Source: Candidatus Fermentithermobacillus carboniphilus (GTDB lineage: Bacteria > Bacillota > Sulfobacillia > Fermentithermobacillales > Fermentithermobacillaceae). Taken from it: a stretch of DNA of 64,000 nt. The first letter of the stretch is position 1, and each line of letters begins with the position of its first letter. Both the position numbers and the translations under genes were made by a program. The notes beneath the pieces were generated by a model, which was not told the DNA's origin, did not search any database, and saw only the letters and a list, made by a program, of their open reading frames with translations. Of this stretch, positions 7,574-16,401 are shown in pieces. The stretch lies in NCBI GenBank assembly GCA_018208355.1, contig CP062796.1:2230517-2294516 (forward strand). The letters are read 5' to 3'.

Positions 7574-8608
7574 GTGGACGACAGGATAAGAGCAGTCAAG
7601 GAAAAAGCCTTAGAGCAGATTGAAAGAGCACAGAGCCTCGGGGAACTCGAAGCTGTCCGGGTCAGGTACCTGGGGAGGAAAGGCGAGATACCCCTTTTGC
7701 TGAAGACAATAGGGACGTTGCCACCGGAAGAAAGGCCGTCATTTGGAGCCGAGGTGAACTCACTCAGGGAAAGAGTTGAGCAAGCGCTGGAACGCAAAAG
7801 GCAGGAACTCGAGCGGCAGGTCATCGAAGCCCGGGTTACGGAGGAGAAAGTGGATACCAGCCTGCCCGGGCAGTATTTCGAACCCGGCGCGCTTCACCCG
7901 CTCACCAGGGCCCTGAGGGATATAATTGGGATTTTCTACGGGATGGGGTTCACCGTTTACGAAAGCCGCGAAACCGAGACAGACGAGATGAACTTCGTGA
8001 AGCTGAACATCGCCCCGGGCCACCCCGCCCGTGACATGCAGGAGACCTTTTACCTTACGGAATCGACCTTGTTGAGGACCCACACTTCTCCCGGGCAGGT
8101 TAGGGGGATGCTCTCCATGGCGGGGGAATTGCCGGTAAGATTCGTGGTACCCGGCAGGGTTTACAGGCGTGATCCTACCGATGCTTCCCATCACCCGGTA
8201 TTTCACCAGGTAGAAGGTCTTGCAGTTGACACGGACGTGAGCTTCTGCGATTTGAGAGGCGTGGTCATGTCCTTCGCCAAGAGGTTCTTCGGGGAAGAAA
8301 CCAGGATCAGGTTGAGACCGAGTTATTTTCCGTTCACGGAGCCTTCGTGCGAAGTTGACGTGTCATGCGTGCTCTGTAAGGGGAAAGGGTGTTCGGTCTG
8401 CGGCAACTCAGGTTGGCTTGAGGTTGCGGGGGCTGGCATGGTTCACCCGAACGTCATAAGGAACGGGGGCTACGACCCCGAACGGGTTACGGGTTTTGCT
8501 TTCGGTTTCGGACTCGACCGCCTGGCCATGCTGAAATACGGCATAGACGATATACGATTGTTCTATTCCAACGACAAAAGATTTCTTTCCCAGTTCAGGG
8601 GATTCTGA
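7574..8608 (+). CDS. pheS: Phenylalanyl-tRNA synthetase alpha subunit
   Basis: Catalytic alpha subunit of the alpha2-beta2 enzyme. The 344 residues comprise an N-terminal coiled coil (about 1-95) and the class II core. The core has motif 2 around RVYRRDPTDASHHPVFHQVEG, the FPFTEPSCEVDV segment and motif 3 GFGLDRLAMLKYGIDDIR. The insert CVLCKGKGCSVCGNSGW carries cysteine pairs as in other bacterial PheS. GTG 7574 matches the usual N-terminus (MDDRIRAVKEKALEQIE), although the only strong Shine-Dalgarno is about 41 nt upstream. It pairs with pheT 77 bp downstream and is controlled by the T-box. Confidence 0.97.
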   Translation: MDDRIRAVKEKALEQIERAQSLGELEAVRVRYLGRKGEIPLLLKTIGTLPPEERPSFGAEVNSLRERVEQALERKRQELERQVIEARVTEEKVDTSLPGQYFEPGALHPLTRALRDIIGIFYGMGFTVYESRETETDEMNFVKLNIAPGHPARDMQETFYLTESTLLRTHTSPGQVRGMLSMAGELPVRFVVPGRVYRRDPTDASHHPVFHQVEGLAVDTDVSFCDLRGVVMSFAKRFFGEETRIRLRPSYFPFTEPSCEVDVSCVLCKGKGCSVCGNSGWLEVAGAGMVHPNVIRNGGYDPERVTGFAFGFGLDRLAMLKYGIDDIRLFYSNDKRFLSQFRGF

Positions 8609-8685
8609 AAGTTCGGGATGCTGTGTTTTTAGTCTACGGTCTTTCAGAAAAGCCGGGCAAGACGCTTCGAAGGAGGTAGCCTGCA

Positions 8686-11145
8686 ATGAAGGTTCCGTTC
8701 AAGTGGTTGAACGAGTACGTTACTCTCCCGTGGGATGCGGAGGAAACGGCCAGGAGGTTCACCATGGCCGGACTTAAGGTGGAGGACCTGTATTACGATA
8801 GACTAGACATATCGGGAGTCGTGACGGCGAGGATACTGAAAGTGACCCCGCATCCTGGGAGAAATGATTTAAAGGTCGGGGTCCTGGACGCAGGTGGCCC
8901 GAAATACTGCGTGGTCTCGGGTGCGCCGGGCTTTTCCGAGGGAAACGTGACTGTTCTCGCCGTGCCGGGCGCGAGACTGCCCGGAAACGTTGTTATAGGG
9001 ACGCGGGACATCGCCGGGACCAGGTCAGAGGGTATGGTTCTTTCCTCCAATGAACTACTTACCGGGGGTTCGCCCAGGCCCAGGGAAGACATAATTCTCC
9101 TTCCTTCTGACACCCCTTTGGGAAAACCTGCCGAGGATATATTCGAGCTCGATGACTGGGTTATCGACCTGGAGCTGACGGTTAATTTCTCCCACTGCCT
9201 ATCGATCCTGGGGGTGGCCATCGAAGCTTCGGCGTTGTCGGGAGCGCCTCTTCGCTTGCCGGGTATCCTTGAGAAGTGGCAGTGGGCGAGCCCCCGGGGA
9301 AGCGCAGAGCCCGAGGGGATGCCGAAAGCCAAACAAAAGTTCGCGATTGAACTGCCCGATCCTGACCTCTGCCCGAGATACGTGGGGAAAACCGTCAGAG
9401 GAGTGACCTTTAGGTATTCCCCCGTGAAGGTGGAGAGGCGTCTTTGGCTTTCAGGGATGAGGCCGGTGAACGCGGTAGTCGATGCCACGAACTACGTTAT
9501 GCTCGAGACCGGCCAACCGCTTCACGCTTTCGACGAGGACCGCCTAAGAGGCAGAGCTATCTTTGCAAGGCGGTCTCGTCCCGGGGAGGTCATCGTCACC
9601 CTAGACGGGGAGGAACGGTCCCTGCCCGAAGGCACTCTCGTGATCGCGGATGAGGCAGGGCCTGTGGCCATAGCTGGAGTCATGGGTGGCAAGGAAACCG
9701 AAGTGACTGAGGATACAAAGAACCTCCTCCTCGAATCCGCCTACTTCTCCCCGCTTTCGGTCAGGCTGACTTCCCAGAAGCTGAAGCTTCGTACCGAGGC
9801 GGCCCTGCGCTTCGAAAAGGGAGTAGACCCCACGGCCCAGGCCGCAGTCGCGGAAAGGGCGGCGGAGATGATATCGGCGCTCGCCGGCGGCGAGCCTTAC
9901 CCCGGGAGGGCGGAAACCAACGTCCTATCCCCATGCCCAAAAGTCATCCGGTTGCGGTCAAAGTCGGTGGAAAGGACCCTGGGAGTGGCGGTCTCGCGTG
10001 AAGAATGTGAGACCATATTATCAGGGCTGAGATTCGGGGTCGAAAAAAGTCCTGATAAGACGGGGTCCAGCGAAGATAGCTGGTGCATCGTCGTGCCTCC
10101 TCGGAGAGTTGACATTTCGGAGGAGATAGATCTGGTCGAGGAGATAGCCAGGTATTACGGGTACGAGAGATTTCCTGAAAGACACCTTTCGAAAGCTATT
10201 CCGGGAGGTCCCCCCGGCAAAGATTTCGTCCGGGTCGAGCGGCTCCGGGACTTCCTGGTATCTCTGGGCGGTCTGGAAGCCATCTCAAATTCTCTGATTT
10301 CGCCCTCGGACCTTGCGAAGCTCGGGTGGGATGAGAAAGACCCTAGAGGTAATCCCGTGCGTTTGACGAATCCCCTGTCATCCTCTGAATCGTGTCTTCG
10401 GACCAGCCTTCTTCCGGGTCTTTTGAAAGCGGTCATCGCCAACCAGAGGGCGAAGGTTCCGGGGGCCCTGTTATGGGAGATAGGGAACGTATTCTTCAGG
10501 TCCAGTGAAGAACTTCCGCTTGAAGTGAGGGAACTGGGTATTGTGTCCTTCGGCCTGCAGAGGCCAAAGACGTGGCTAGAGGACGAGAGCTTATCATCTT
10601 TCTTCCAGATGAAAGGCCTGGTCACCGCGATTCTTGAACTCGCGGGCATCGAAGATGTCACTTTCTTGCCGAAAGCATCCATGCCATTCCACCCAGGCAA
10701 ATCGGCGAGGATCGTCGCGAAAGGTTCGACGGTGGGCGAGGTGGGGGAGCTTCACCCGGCGTGCGAAAGCGCTCTCGAGATAATTCCCCCGGTCAGCATG
10801 GCATGGCTTTCCCTTGACGCCCTCCTGGGGCTTTCGCAGGAAAAGAAGTTTACGCCCATCTCCCGGTTCATGCCCGTCGAAAGGGACCTTGCGGTGGTTG
10901 TGCCGGAAGAAGTCCCCGCAGGCGAGGTGTTGGGCGCCATCAAGCAAACCGGCAAAGACCTGGTTTCGGTCACCCTTTTCGATATCTGGCGGAAGCCTCC
11001 CGTTCCCGAAGGGTTCAAGAGCCTTGCCGTGAGGATCGTATACCAGGCTTTCGACAGGACCCTCACCGAAGAAGAAATCGCCGTAGACAGACAGAACATC
11101 GTTCGTGAACTCGAGAGAAGATTTGGCGCGAAACAGAGGGTGTAA
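8686..11145 (+). CDS. pheT: Phenylalanyl-tRNA synthetase beta subunit
   Basis: Beta subunit of 819 residues, the normal length. In order it has an N-terminal B1 region, a tRNA-binding OB fold (about 40-150, VTARILKVTPHPGRNDLKVGVLD), the B3/B4 editing module (HAFDEDRL near 285), B5, a catalytic-like core and a C-terminal ferredoxin-fold anticodon-binding domain (FMPVERDLAVVVPE). It hydrolyses mischarged Tyr-tRNA-Phe and positions the tRNA. ATG 8686 follows GAAGGAGGTAG. The polX-like gene starts 3 nt after its stop. Confidence 0.97.
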   Translation: MKVPFKWLNEYVTLPWDAEETARRFTMAGLKVEDLYYDRLDISGVVTARILKVTPHPGRNDLKVGVLDAGGPKYCVVSGAPGFSEGNVTVLAVPGARLPGNVVIGTRDIAGTRSEGMVLSSNELLTGGSPRPREDIILLPSDTPLGKPAEDIFELDDWVIDLELTVNFSHCLSILGVAIEASALSGAPLRLPGILEKWQWASPRGSAEPEGMPKAKQKFAIELPDPDLCPRYVGKTVRGVTFRYSPVKVERRLWLSGMRPVNAVVDATNYVMLETGQPLHAFDEDRLRGRAIFARRSRPGEVIVTLDGEERSLPEGTLVIADEAGPVAIAGVMGGKETEVTEDTKNLLLESAYFSPLSVRLTSQKLKLRTEAALRFEKGVDPTAQAAVAERAAEMISALAGGEPYPGRAETNVLSPCPKVIRLRSKSVERTLGVAVSREECETILSGLRFGVEKSPDKTGSSEDSWCIVVPPRRVDISEEIDLVEEIARYYGYERFPERHLSKAIPGGPPGKDFVRVERLRDFLVSLGGLEAISNSLISPSDLAKLGWDEKDPRGNPVRLTNPLSSSESCLRTSLLPGLLKAVIANQRAKVPGALLWEIGNVFFRSSEELPLEVRELGIVSFGLQRPKTWLEDESLSSFFQMKGLVTAILELAGIEDVTFLPKASMPFHPGKSARIVAKGSTVGEVGELHPACESALEIIPPVSMAWLSLDALLGLSQEKKFTPISRFMPVERDLAVVVPEEVPAGEVLGAIKQTGKDLVSVTLFDIWRKPPVPEGFKSLAVRIVYQAFDRTLTEEEIAVDRQNIVRELERRFGAKQRV

Positions 11146-11148
11146 CCC

Positions 11149-12879
11149 ATGGATAAAAGAGAGATCGCCCACGTGTTAAGGGTGATCGCCCGCATGCTCG
11201 AAATCAAAGGCGAAGAGGCGTTCAAAGTCCGGGCCTATGAGAGGGCAGCCGAAAGCATCGAACGTACCTCTCTTCAGCTGGAGGAACTGGCCAGGGAGGG
11301 AAGGCTCCATGAAATCCCGGGGATAGGGAAGAACCTGGAACCCAAGGTTAGAGAAATGGTCCTTTCGGGACATTCTTCTTTTCTCGAGAAGCTGATGACA
11401 GAAATACCAAAAGGACTACTGGAGGTCATGCAAGTCCCCGGCATAGGACCAAAAACGGCGAGGTTGCTCTTCGATACTCTCGGAGTGAAGGACCTCGAGG
11501 ACCTGGAAAAAGCCGTATTAAATCATGAGATTCAGAAAATCCCTGGGCTCGGCCCCAGAAGGGAAGCTATGATCGCAGAAGGCCTTTTGGAGGTCAAAAA
11601 GTATTCCGGAAGGGTGACGCTGGGGCTCGCCTTCCCGTTCGCCGAACACCTCATCGCGGCTTTTAGGGATAAGGGCATCGAAGGTCAAGTCGTCGGAGAG
11701 GTCCGGCGGTGTCTGGAGACGGTCTCTTCCATCGACTTGCTCCTGGCGGTCAGAGGTGATCCGACCCGTGCTCTACTGAGGTCAGGATTACAGCCCTTTG
11801 CCAGCGAAGAACTGCTCTGCCAGGCATGGAGAGCTGAGGACGAAGTTTTCGTGTTCAACACGTCTTTGGGCGTCCGACTGAGGCTTTATGCGGTATCTCC
11901 TGAAGACTTCGGTTTGAAGATGTTCTGGCTCAGCGGCCCCCGAGAGCACCTGGAATGGATGGTGAGGCTTGCCGTGCGGCGCGGGTACGATTTCAACCCA
12001 TCGGGGCTTTTCAGGGAATCGCGCAAGATCGAAATACCACAGGAGGCCGACCTATACGGGATTTTGGGGCTTCCTCCAATTCCACCTGAGGTGAGGCACC
12101 GGCTGGATCTTTGTGAACTGGCGCGGTCAGGTGAACGCATTTCCCTCGTGGATGTAGATGACATCAAAGGAGACCTCCACATCCATACCACCTGGTCTGA
12201 CGGGGTGGCGGGGATCGAAGAAATGGTCAGAAAGGCCCGAGCTCTCGGGTACAAGTATGTGGCGATAACTGATCACGCCACCAGGGTGAAACTGATAAAC
12301 GGGCTTGACCCTGACAGGGTACTTGCGCAGCGTGAAGAGATCCGCCGCATCTCGAGCCGGTATCCCGAAATAGCCGTGCTTTCGGGGGTCGAGGTTGATA
12401 TCCTTAAGGACGGAAGTCTTTGCCTTCCTGACGAGATACTCTCGAGACTCGATATCGTAATAGCCTCCATCCACCAGGACATAGGGGACCTGAGGGGCGA
12501 TCTGGCCGAGCGGCTGCTCCGGGCCATCGAGAATCCTAACGTGGACGTGATAGGTCACCCTACGGGAAGGCTAATAGGACGAAGGGCAGGAAAGTCCGCG
12601 GGATTGGAAGAAGTCTTTGAAGCAGCCGCCCGTCGGGGAACCCTTATGGAGATTAACGCTTCTCCTGACAGGATAGACCTTTCAGAAGATATGGCGCTAC
12701 AAGCTTATCGTTCGGGGGTCAAGATGATCATTTCCAGCGACGCCCACAGCCCCGAAGGCATGGAGGACATGCGTTTCGGGGTCCTCGCTTCGGCCAAAAG
12801 AGCGGGTTTACCTTCCGCCGCCATCGTCAATACGCAGGATCTCTCGAAATGGTTTCCGGTTAAACGCGCCTCATCATAA
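11149..12879 (+). CDS. polX: PolX-like protein with degenerate polymerase site and intact PHP domain
   Basis: The 576 residues have the bacterial PolX layout: helix-hairpin-helix region (about 1-150), polymerase X fold (about 150-320) and C-terminal PHP phosphoesterase (about 335-570). PHP metal motifs are complete: GDLHIHTTWSDG, ITDHA, GVEVDIL, SIH, GHPTGR, NASPDRIDL and SSDAH. The polymerase part is eroded. The usual DxD aspartate pair reads SSID (Ser194, Asp196), the third aspartate position reads GVRLRLY (Arg243), and the TGSxEHN-like motif reads SGPREHL. A PHP exonuclease or phosphoesterase role is likely; DNA synthesis is doubtful. Alignment was by eye. Starts 3 nt after pheT. Confidence 0.88.
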   Translation: MDKREIAHVLRVIARMLEIKGEEAFKVRAYERAAESIERTSLQLEELAREGRLHEIPGIGKNLEPKVREMVLSGHSSFLEKLMTEIPKGLLEVMQVPGIGPKTARLLFDTLGVKDLEDLEKAVLNHEIQKIPGLGPRREAMIAEGLLEVKKYSGRVTLGLAFPFAEHLIAAFRDKGIEGQVVGEVRRCLETVSSIDLLLAVRGDPTRALLRSGLQPFASEELLCQAWRAEDEVFVFNTSLGVRLRLYAVSPEDFGLKMFWLSGPREHLEWMVRLAVRRGYDFNPSGLFRESRKIEIPQEADLYGILGLPPIPPEVRHRLDLCELARSGERISLVDVDDIKGDLHIHTTWSDGVAGIEEMVRKARALGYKYVAITDHATRVKLINGLDPDRVLAQREEIRRISSRYPEIAVLSGVEVDILKDGSLCLPDEILSRLDIVIASIHQDIGDLRGDLAERLLRAIENPNVDVIGHPTGRLIGRRAGKSAGLEEVFEAAARRGTLMEINASPDRIDLSEDMALQAYRSGVKMIISSDAHSPEGMEDMRFGVLASAKRAGLPSAAIVNTQDLSKWFPVKRASS

Positions 12880-12902
12880 ACAGAAATCGCCCCTCATATT
12901 TT
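12874..12902 (+). promoter_or_regulatory. Candidate sigma-E-type promoter of the L,D-transpeptidase gene
   Basis: TCATAAA (12874-12880), a 14-bp spacer and CATATTTT (12895-12902) partly match the sporulation sigma-E pattern (about 5 of 7 and 6 of 8 positions). It lies right after polX and about 43 bp before the next start. Weak evidence. Confidence 0.3.
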
Positions 12903-12944
12903 ACCAGGAGAACCTTCTATGACCTGCATGAGAGGTGTCCTGGT

Positions 12945-13877
12945 TTGACTCAAAGACGCGGCTTCATCATTTTTGCGACCGCCGCTCTTCTCTTTTTTTC
13001 TATGGGCCTTTCAGGGAAAGTCCCTCCGTACCTTAGGGTCCACGAAACTGACGAACCCCTGTTACCCCGGGTGCCTCCCGTTAAACGTCCTGACGTCTAT
13101 GAGCTCAAGGTCCGCTTGAAAGAACTCGGTCTTTATACCGGTGCCCTCGACGAGGTCTACGACGCGGCTACGATTGCGGCGGTGAAGCGGTTCCAGAAAT
13201 CCTACTGGCTTGAACCGAACGGAGTGGTTGACCAGGCTACGTGGAAAGCCCTGGGTTATGGGGTAGACAGGCCGTCAAGACCTGCATCGGGCCCGATGCC
13301 GGAAGGCGTGGTTCACCTCGAAGTCGACACCGAAAAAGCCGAGCTCACGGTGTACGTAGATGGTAAACCATGGAAAACATACCCGGTTGCCGTCGGGAGG
13401 TGGGCCTCTCTCACGCCAGTGGGCGAATGGAAAATAGTGGAGAAGGGGTACGAGAGCGGAGGGGCCTTCGGTACACGGTGGATGGCCCTGGATGTTCCCT
13501 GGGGGGGTTACGGGATCCACGGGACGAACAGGCCGTGGTCCATAGGGACTTACGCCAGCCTGGGCTGTGTCAGGCTGTTCAACGAAGATGTGGAAGAACT
13601 CTTCGAGATCGTATCTATAGGCACAAGAGTCAAGATAAAGGGATACAGGCCTCCTCTTGATTTTGGAAAACCATTCGGGCCCGGGACGATAGGGCCGGAA
13701 GTAGTTAGGTTGCAGGAGGCCTTGCGAGAATTCGGATTTGACGCCGGCCCGTGTGACGGAAGATACGGTCCGAGAACCGCGGAGTCGGTTCGGGAGGTAC
13801 GCAGCCTCTTCGGGCTCGGCCTGGGGGACAGCGCGACGAGAGATGTGTTCGTCCTCTTAGGGGTACGGGGAAAATAG
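12945..13877 (+). CDS. L,D-transpeptidase (YkuD) with two peptidoglycan-binding domains
   Basis: A secreted or membrane-anchored wall enzyme that forms 3-3 crosslinks in peptidoglycan. It begins with a hydrophobic signal or anchor (about residues 5-23). A PG_binding_1 domain follows (VYELKVRLKELGLYTGALDEVYD, about 45-100), then the YkuD domain (about 115-225). The catalytic motif is His192 (YGIHG) to Cys208 (ASLGCVRLF). A second PG-binding repeat forms the C-terminus (about 235-310). TTG 12945 follows AGAGGTG. A possible sigma-E promoter lies upstream, so a sporulation role is possible but unproven. Confidence 0.9.
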   Translation: MTQRRGFIIFATAALLFFSMGLSGKVPPYLRVHETDEPLLPRVPPVKRPDVYELKVRLKELGLYTGALDEVYDAATIAAVKRFQKSYWLEPNGVVDQATWKALGYGVDRPSRPASGPMPEGVVHLEVDTEKAELTVYVDGKPWKTYPVAVGRWASLTPVGEWKIVEKGYESGGAFGTRWMALDVPWGGYGIHGTNRPWSIGTYASLGCVRLFNEDVEELFEIVSIGTRVKIKGYRPPLDFGKPFGPGTIGPEVVRLQEALREFGFDAGPCDGRYGPRTAESVREVRSLFGLGLGDSATRDVFVLLGVRGK

Positions 13878-13890
13878 GGGGTAGAAAGCC

Positions 13891-15099
13891 TTGAAGAGAC
13901 TCCTGGCCTGGACTGTTGTAGTTCTCTTCATTGCGGGCCTTGCAGGCTGCAGACCCTCGCCAAAACCTCCCGATGAACTGTCGTTCGATGGACTGAAGAT
14001 TACGGTGTGGGATGCAAAGGAACCACACCTTCCGGGGGTGTATCCCTACGAAGACCAGGTTGCCCATATAATCGAGGTATTCGAGAAGGAATACAACGTG
14101 ACCGTGGAATACCAGTACCGCGAAAGAGAAGAGATCATCGGGTTTCTGACGGGACAGAGTACGGGGCCAGGTGAAGAAGCCAGTGAAGGGCCTGTAGTGG
14201 TTTACTCGACAGAGTGGCCTGTGGTACCGGACGGCGCGGTCGACGTGTCGGGGGGGCTAGACCTCGAGGAGTTCCACGATACCTGCGTATCGTACTGGAC
14301 CAGGCACGAGGAGGTCCTGGCCGTTCCTGCCTACGTGCACTGGTTTTGCGCTGCGGCAAGACGAGGGCCCGTGCCGGATGACAGCGAGGGATATTCCTCT
14401 GACCGGGAAGGAGCCCCCGTGAGTGCCGGTAAAACCGGGTACTGGGTAAGTTCCCGGGCTTTTCTCCGCGTGTACCTGGACAGAACCGGAAGGGGTTGGG
14501 ACGAGAAGGACATAGCGGATTATCTGGCCTGGGTCAAGGCAAACTTCGGAAAGATCCGGGACGACCCGCTGGACCTGTTGGATCAGGGAGATCTGGATGC
14601 CCTGTATCCCGTGACTCCTCATCTTTACAGATGGTTGAAAGTATCGGAAAAGACCGAAAGCTCGCGGAAGATTACGATATATCCGCCGCCTGGACCAGGC
14701 TGCGACGGGGGATTCTATTATACGGTTCCCGGGTACATCGTTCTGGCGAAGGAGGAACCTTATCGGTCCTGCGCGACAAAACTGGCGAAAGTTCTTTCCC
14801 AGAACCTGGGACGCTGGGCGGCGCGAGCTATCGGGGGTATTCCCGCGCGGGTAGAAGACATGCCGGTTTTCAACGTCCAAAGCGGCTTTTCTTATGAAGA
14901 GCGGCAAAAACTTGCCTCAGTCCTAAAGCAGACAGGCCTGAAAGTTCCCGAACCACAAGATTTTATCCTGAAAGAAAAACTCCATGCCGGTATCCTGGAC
15001 CTCATGAAAGATTACCTTTCTGGCAAGGTCACCGAACAAACTTTGGAAGATGGCATCCGCCGGGTTATCGAGAGCCATAATATGAAAGGATCTGAGTGA
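13891..15099 (+). CDS. Orphan lipoprotein resembling extracellular solute-binding proteins
   Basis: A 402-residue predicted lipoprotein. A signal peptide of about 19 residues ends in the lipobox LAGC (Cys20). The mature N-terminus (LKITVWDAKEPHLPG, then a YNVTVEYQYRERE stretch) resembles the first strands of family 1 solute-binding proteins, which bind sugars or peptides outside the membrane. No ABC permease or ATPase gene is adjacent. TTG 13891 lies 13 bp after the transpeptidase and follows a GGGGGTAG site. The exact family was not recognised and the ligand is unknown. It could instead be a sporulation or wall-associated lipoprotein. Confidence 0.6.
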   Translation: MKRLLAWTVVVLFIAGLAGCRPSPKPPDELSFDGLKITVWDAKEPHLPGVYPYEDQVAHIIEVFEKEYNVTVEYQYREREEIIGFLTGQSTGPGEEASEGPVVVYSTEWPVVPDGAVDVSGGLDLEEFHDTCVSYWTRHEEVLAVPAYVHWFCAAARRGPVPDDSEGYSSDREGAPVSAGKTGYWVSSRAFLRVYLDRTGRGWDEKDIADYLAWVKANFGKIRDDPLDLLDQGDLDALYPVTPHLYRWLKVSEKTESSRKITIYPPPGPGCDGGFYYTVPGYIVLAKEEPYRSCATKLAKVLSQNLGRWAARAIGGIPARVEDMPVFNVQSGFSYEERQKLASVLKQTGLKVPEPQDFILKEKLHAGILDLMKDYLSGKVTEQTLEDGIRRVIESHNMKGSE

Positions 15100-15121
15100 C
15101 GCGACTTATTTCGGGGGTAGA

Positions 15122-15751
15122 TTGCTCTTGCAGGCTTTGCTCCCCAAACTGGGAATGGTGGCGGGACGTTCTGTCCTCATGTTTTTCCTGGTGCTCGTCG
15201 CCGTGCGAGTGATGGGTAAGCGGTCGGTGGGACAGCTGGCGCCCTTCGACCTTACGGTGATAATAATCATGGGATCTGTGGCGGCTTTGCCTCTCGAAGA
15301 GGAGCAAATACACCCTATTCACGGCATCGTGCCCATTTTCGTCATGGCCTTTCTCCAGTACGTGCTCAGCGTCATCAACATGCATTGGAGGGGGGCCGAA
15401 AAGATAACTCAGGGGATGTCGACCCCTCTTATCGTGAACGGACAGGTTCTCTACGATAACCTGAAAAGGGAGAGGGTGTCGGAAGCTGACCTTCACATAG
15501 TATTGAGACAGCAGGGCGCGGACCGGATCGAAGACATCGCCCTGGCAGTCCTTGAACCCACGGGTGAGGTATCGGTCATCAAGAAAAAGGAAGCGCAACC
15601 TGTAACCCCCAAGGATATGGACCTTGTGACGTTGTCTCGCATCGATGCCATCCGCTCTCAGTGTCTCGAGAGGCTTAAGGACAGGTACCGTCAATTCGAA
15701 AGGCCCTCTTCTTTGTCCAGGATAATCCTCGTGGACAAATTGAGAAGATAG
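15122..15751 (+). CDS. DUF421 (YetF/YcaP-type) membrane protein
   Basis: A 209-residue protein with an N-terminal membrane part and a small soluble C-terminal domain. The family signature VRVMGKRSVGQLAPFDL lies near residue 30 and is followed by IIIMGSVAALPL. Two to three membrane spans lie before residue 85; the rest resembles the YetF cytosolic fold. Members are common in spore-formers, where several affect spore germination or stability, but the biochemical role is unclear. TTG 15122 lies just after a GGGGGTA site, 22 bp past the lipoprotein gene. Confidence 0.8.
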   Translation: MLLQALLPKLGMVAGRSVLMFFLVLVAVRVMGKRSVGQLAPFDLTVIIIMGSVAALPLEEEQIHPIHGIVPIFVMAFLQYVLSVINMHWRGAEKITQGMSTPLIVNGQVLYDNLKRERVSEADLHIVLRQQGADRIEDIALAVLEPTGEVSVIKKKEAQPVTPKDMDLVTLSRIDAIRSQCLERLKDRYRQFERPSSLSRIILVDKLRR

Positions 15752-15768
15752 CCCCACTCTGATATAAA
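15740..15768 (+). promoter_or_regulatory. Promoter of the thioredoxin-like/mutS2 pair
   Basis: TTGAGA 15740-15745 and TATAAA 15763-15768 are 17 bp apart, overlapping the end of the DUF421 gene and 55 bp before the next start. Confidence 0.6.
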
Positions 15769-15822
15769 GGACATTGAGACTTTAAGGCGGAGCGCTTTTC
15801 TGCCCAAAAGAGGGAGGGGCTT

Positions 15823-16401
15823 ATGGAAAAAGATTGGCTTCAAAGGGGGCTTTCTTTTTTCGAGTACCTTGACAGAGCCGACATGAATGTCCCCACGATG
15901 AAGGAAAACTACGCGGAGACTGCGGTTAGCCCGGAGGACCATAAATTCTTTGAAGGCCTCTGCCGTTTACTGCCAGAGGGTGCCATCAAGATTTTAGCCA
16001 TATCTGAGCCGTGGTGCGGAGACTGCGTGGAGAATCTCCCGGTAGTGGCGAAACTGGCTGCTCTTTACCCGGTTTTCAGGCTCTACGTCTTTTCGCGCGA
16101 CGATAACCTCGACATTATGGATATGTATTTGACCGATGGGAAGAGGACTATACCGGTTTTCGTCTTCTTCGACGAGGGAGGAGAAGAAATCGGGAGGTTC
16201 GTAGAAAGGCCGGAGGGTGCCCACAGATTCTTGCGGGAAGAAATGAAGACGGTCGAGGGATTGCCTGAGGATGAAAGGAAGCGCCGGGTCTACGAGATCC
16301 GGCAAAGGCTGCGGAAGATGTACAAAGAAGGTCTCAGGGATGAGACTATCCGCGAGATCAGGAAGATCTTGGAGCGACGATATGGATACAAAGACTCTTG
16401 A
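15823..16401 (+). CDS. Thioredoxin-like protein with a WCGDC motif
   Basis: A 192-residue cytosolic protein with a thioredoxin fold. The redox motif is Trp64-Cys-Gly-Asp-Cys68 in ISEPWCGDCVENLPV, and a cis-proline region follows in RTIPVFVFFDEGG. The C-terminal 60 residues are charged and probably helical (ERKRRVYEIRQRLRKMYKEG). WCGDC differs from the classical WCGPC and is seen in a Bacillota subfamily of unknown substrate. Preceded by AGGGAGGGG. The gene overlaps mutS2 by 20 nt, so the two are translationally linked. Confidence 0.82.
   Translation: MEKDWLQRGLSFFEYLDRADMNVPTMKENYAETAVSPEDHKFFEGLCRLLPEGAIKILAISEPWCGDCVENLPVVAKLAALYPVFRLYVFSRDDNLDIMDMYLTDGKRTIPVFVFFDEGGEEIGRFVERPEGAHRFLREEMKTVEGLPEDERKRRVYEIRQRLRKMYKEGLRDETIREIRKILERRYGYKDS

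Noticed and set aside
16271..16381. N-terminal extension of mutS2
   Set aside because: Lies wholly inside the thioredoxin-like gene; ATG 16382 gives the normal MutS2 N-terminus.
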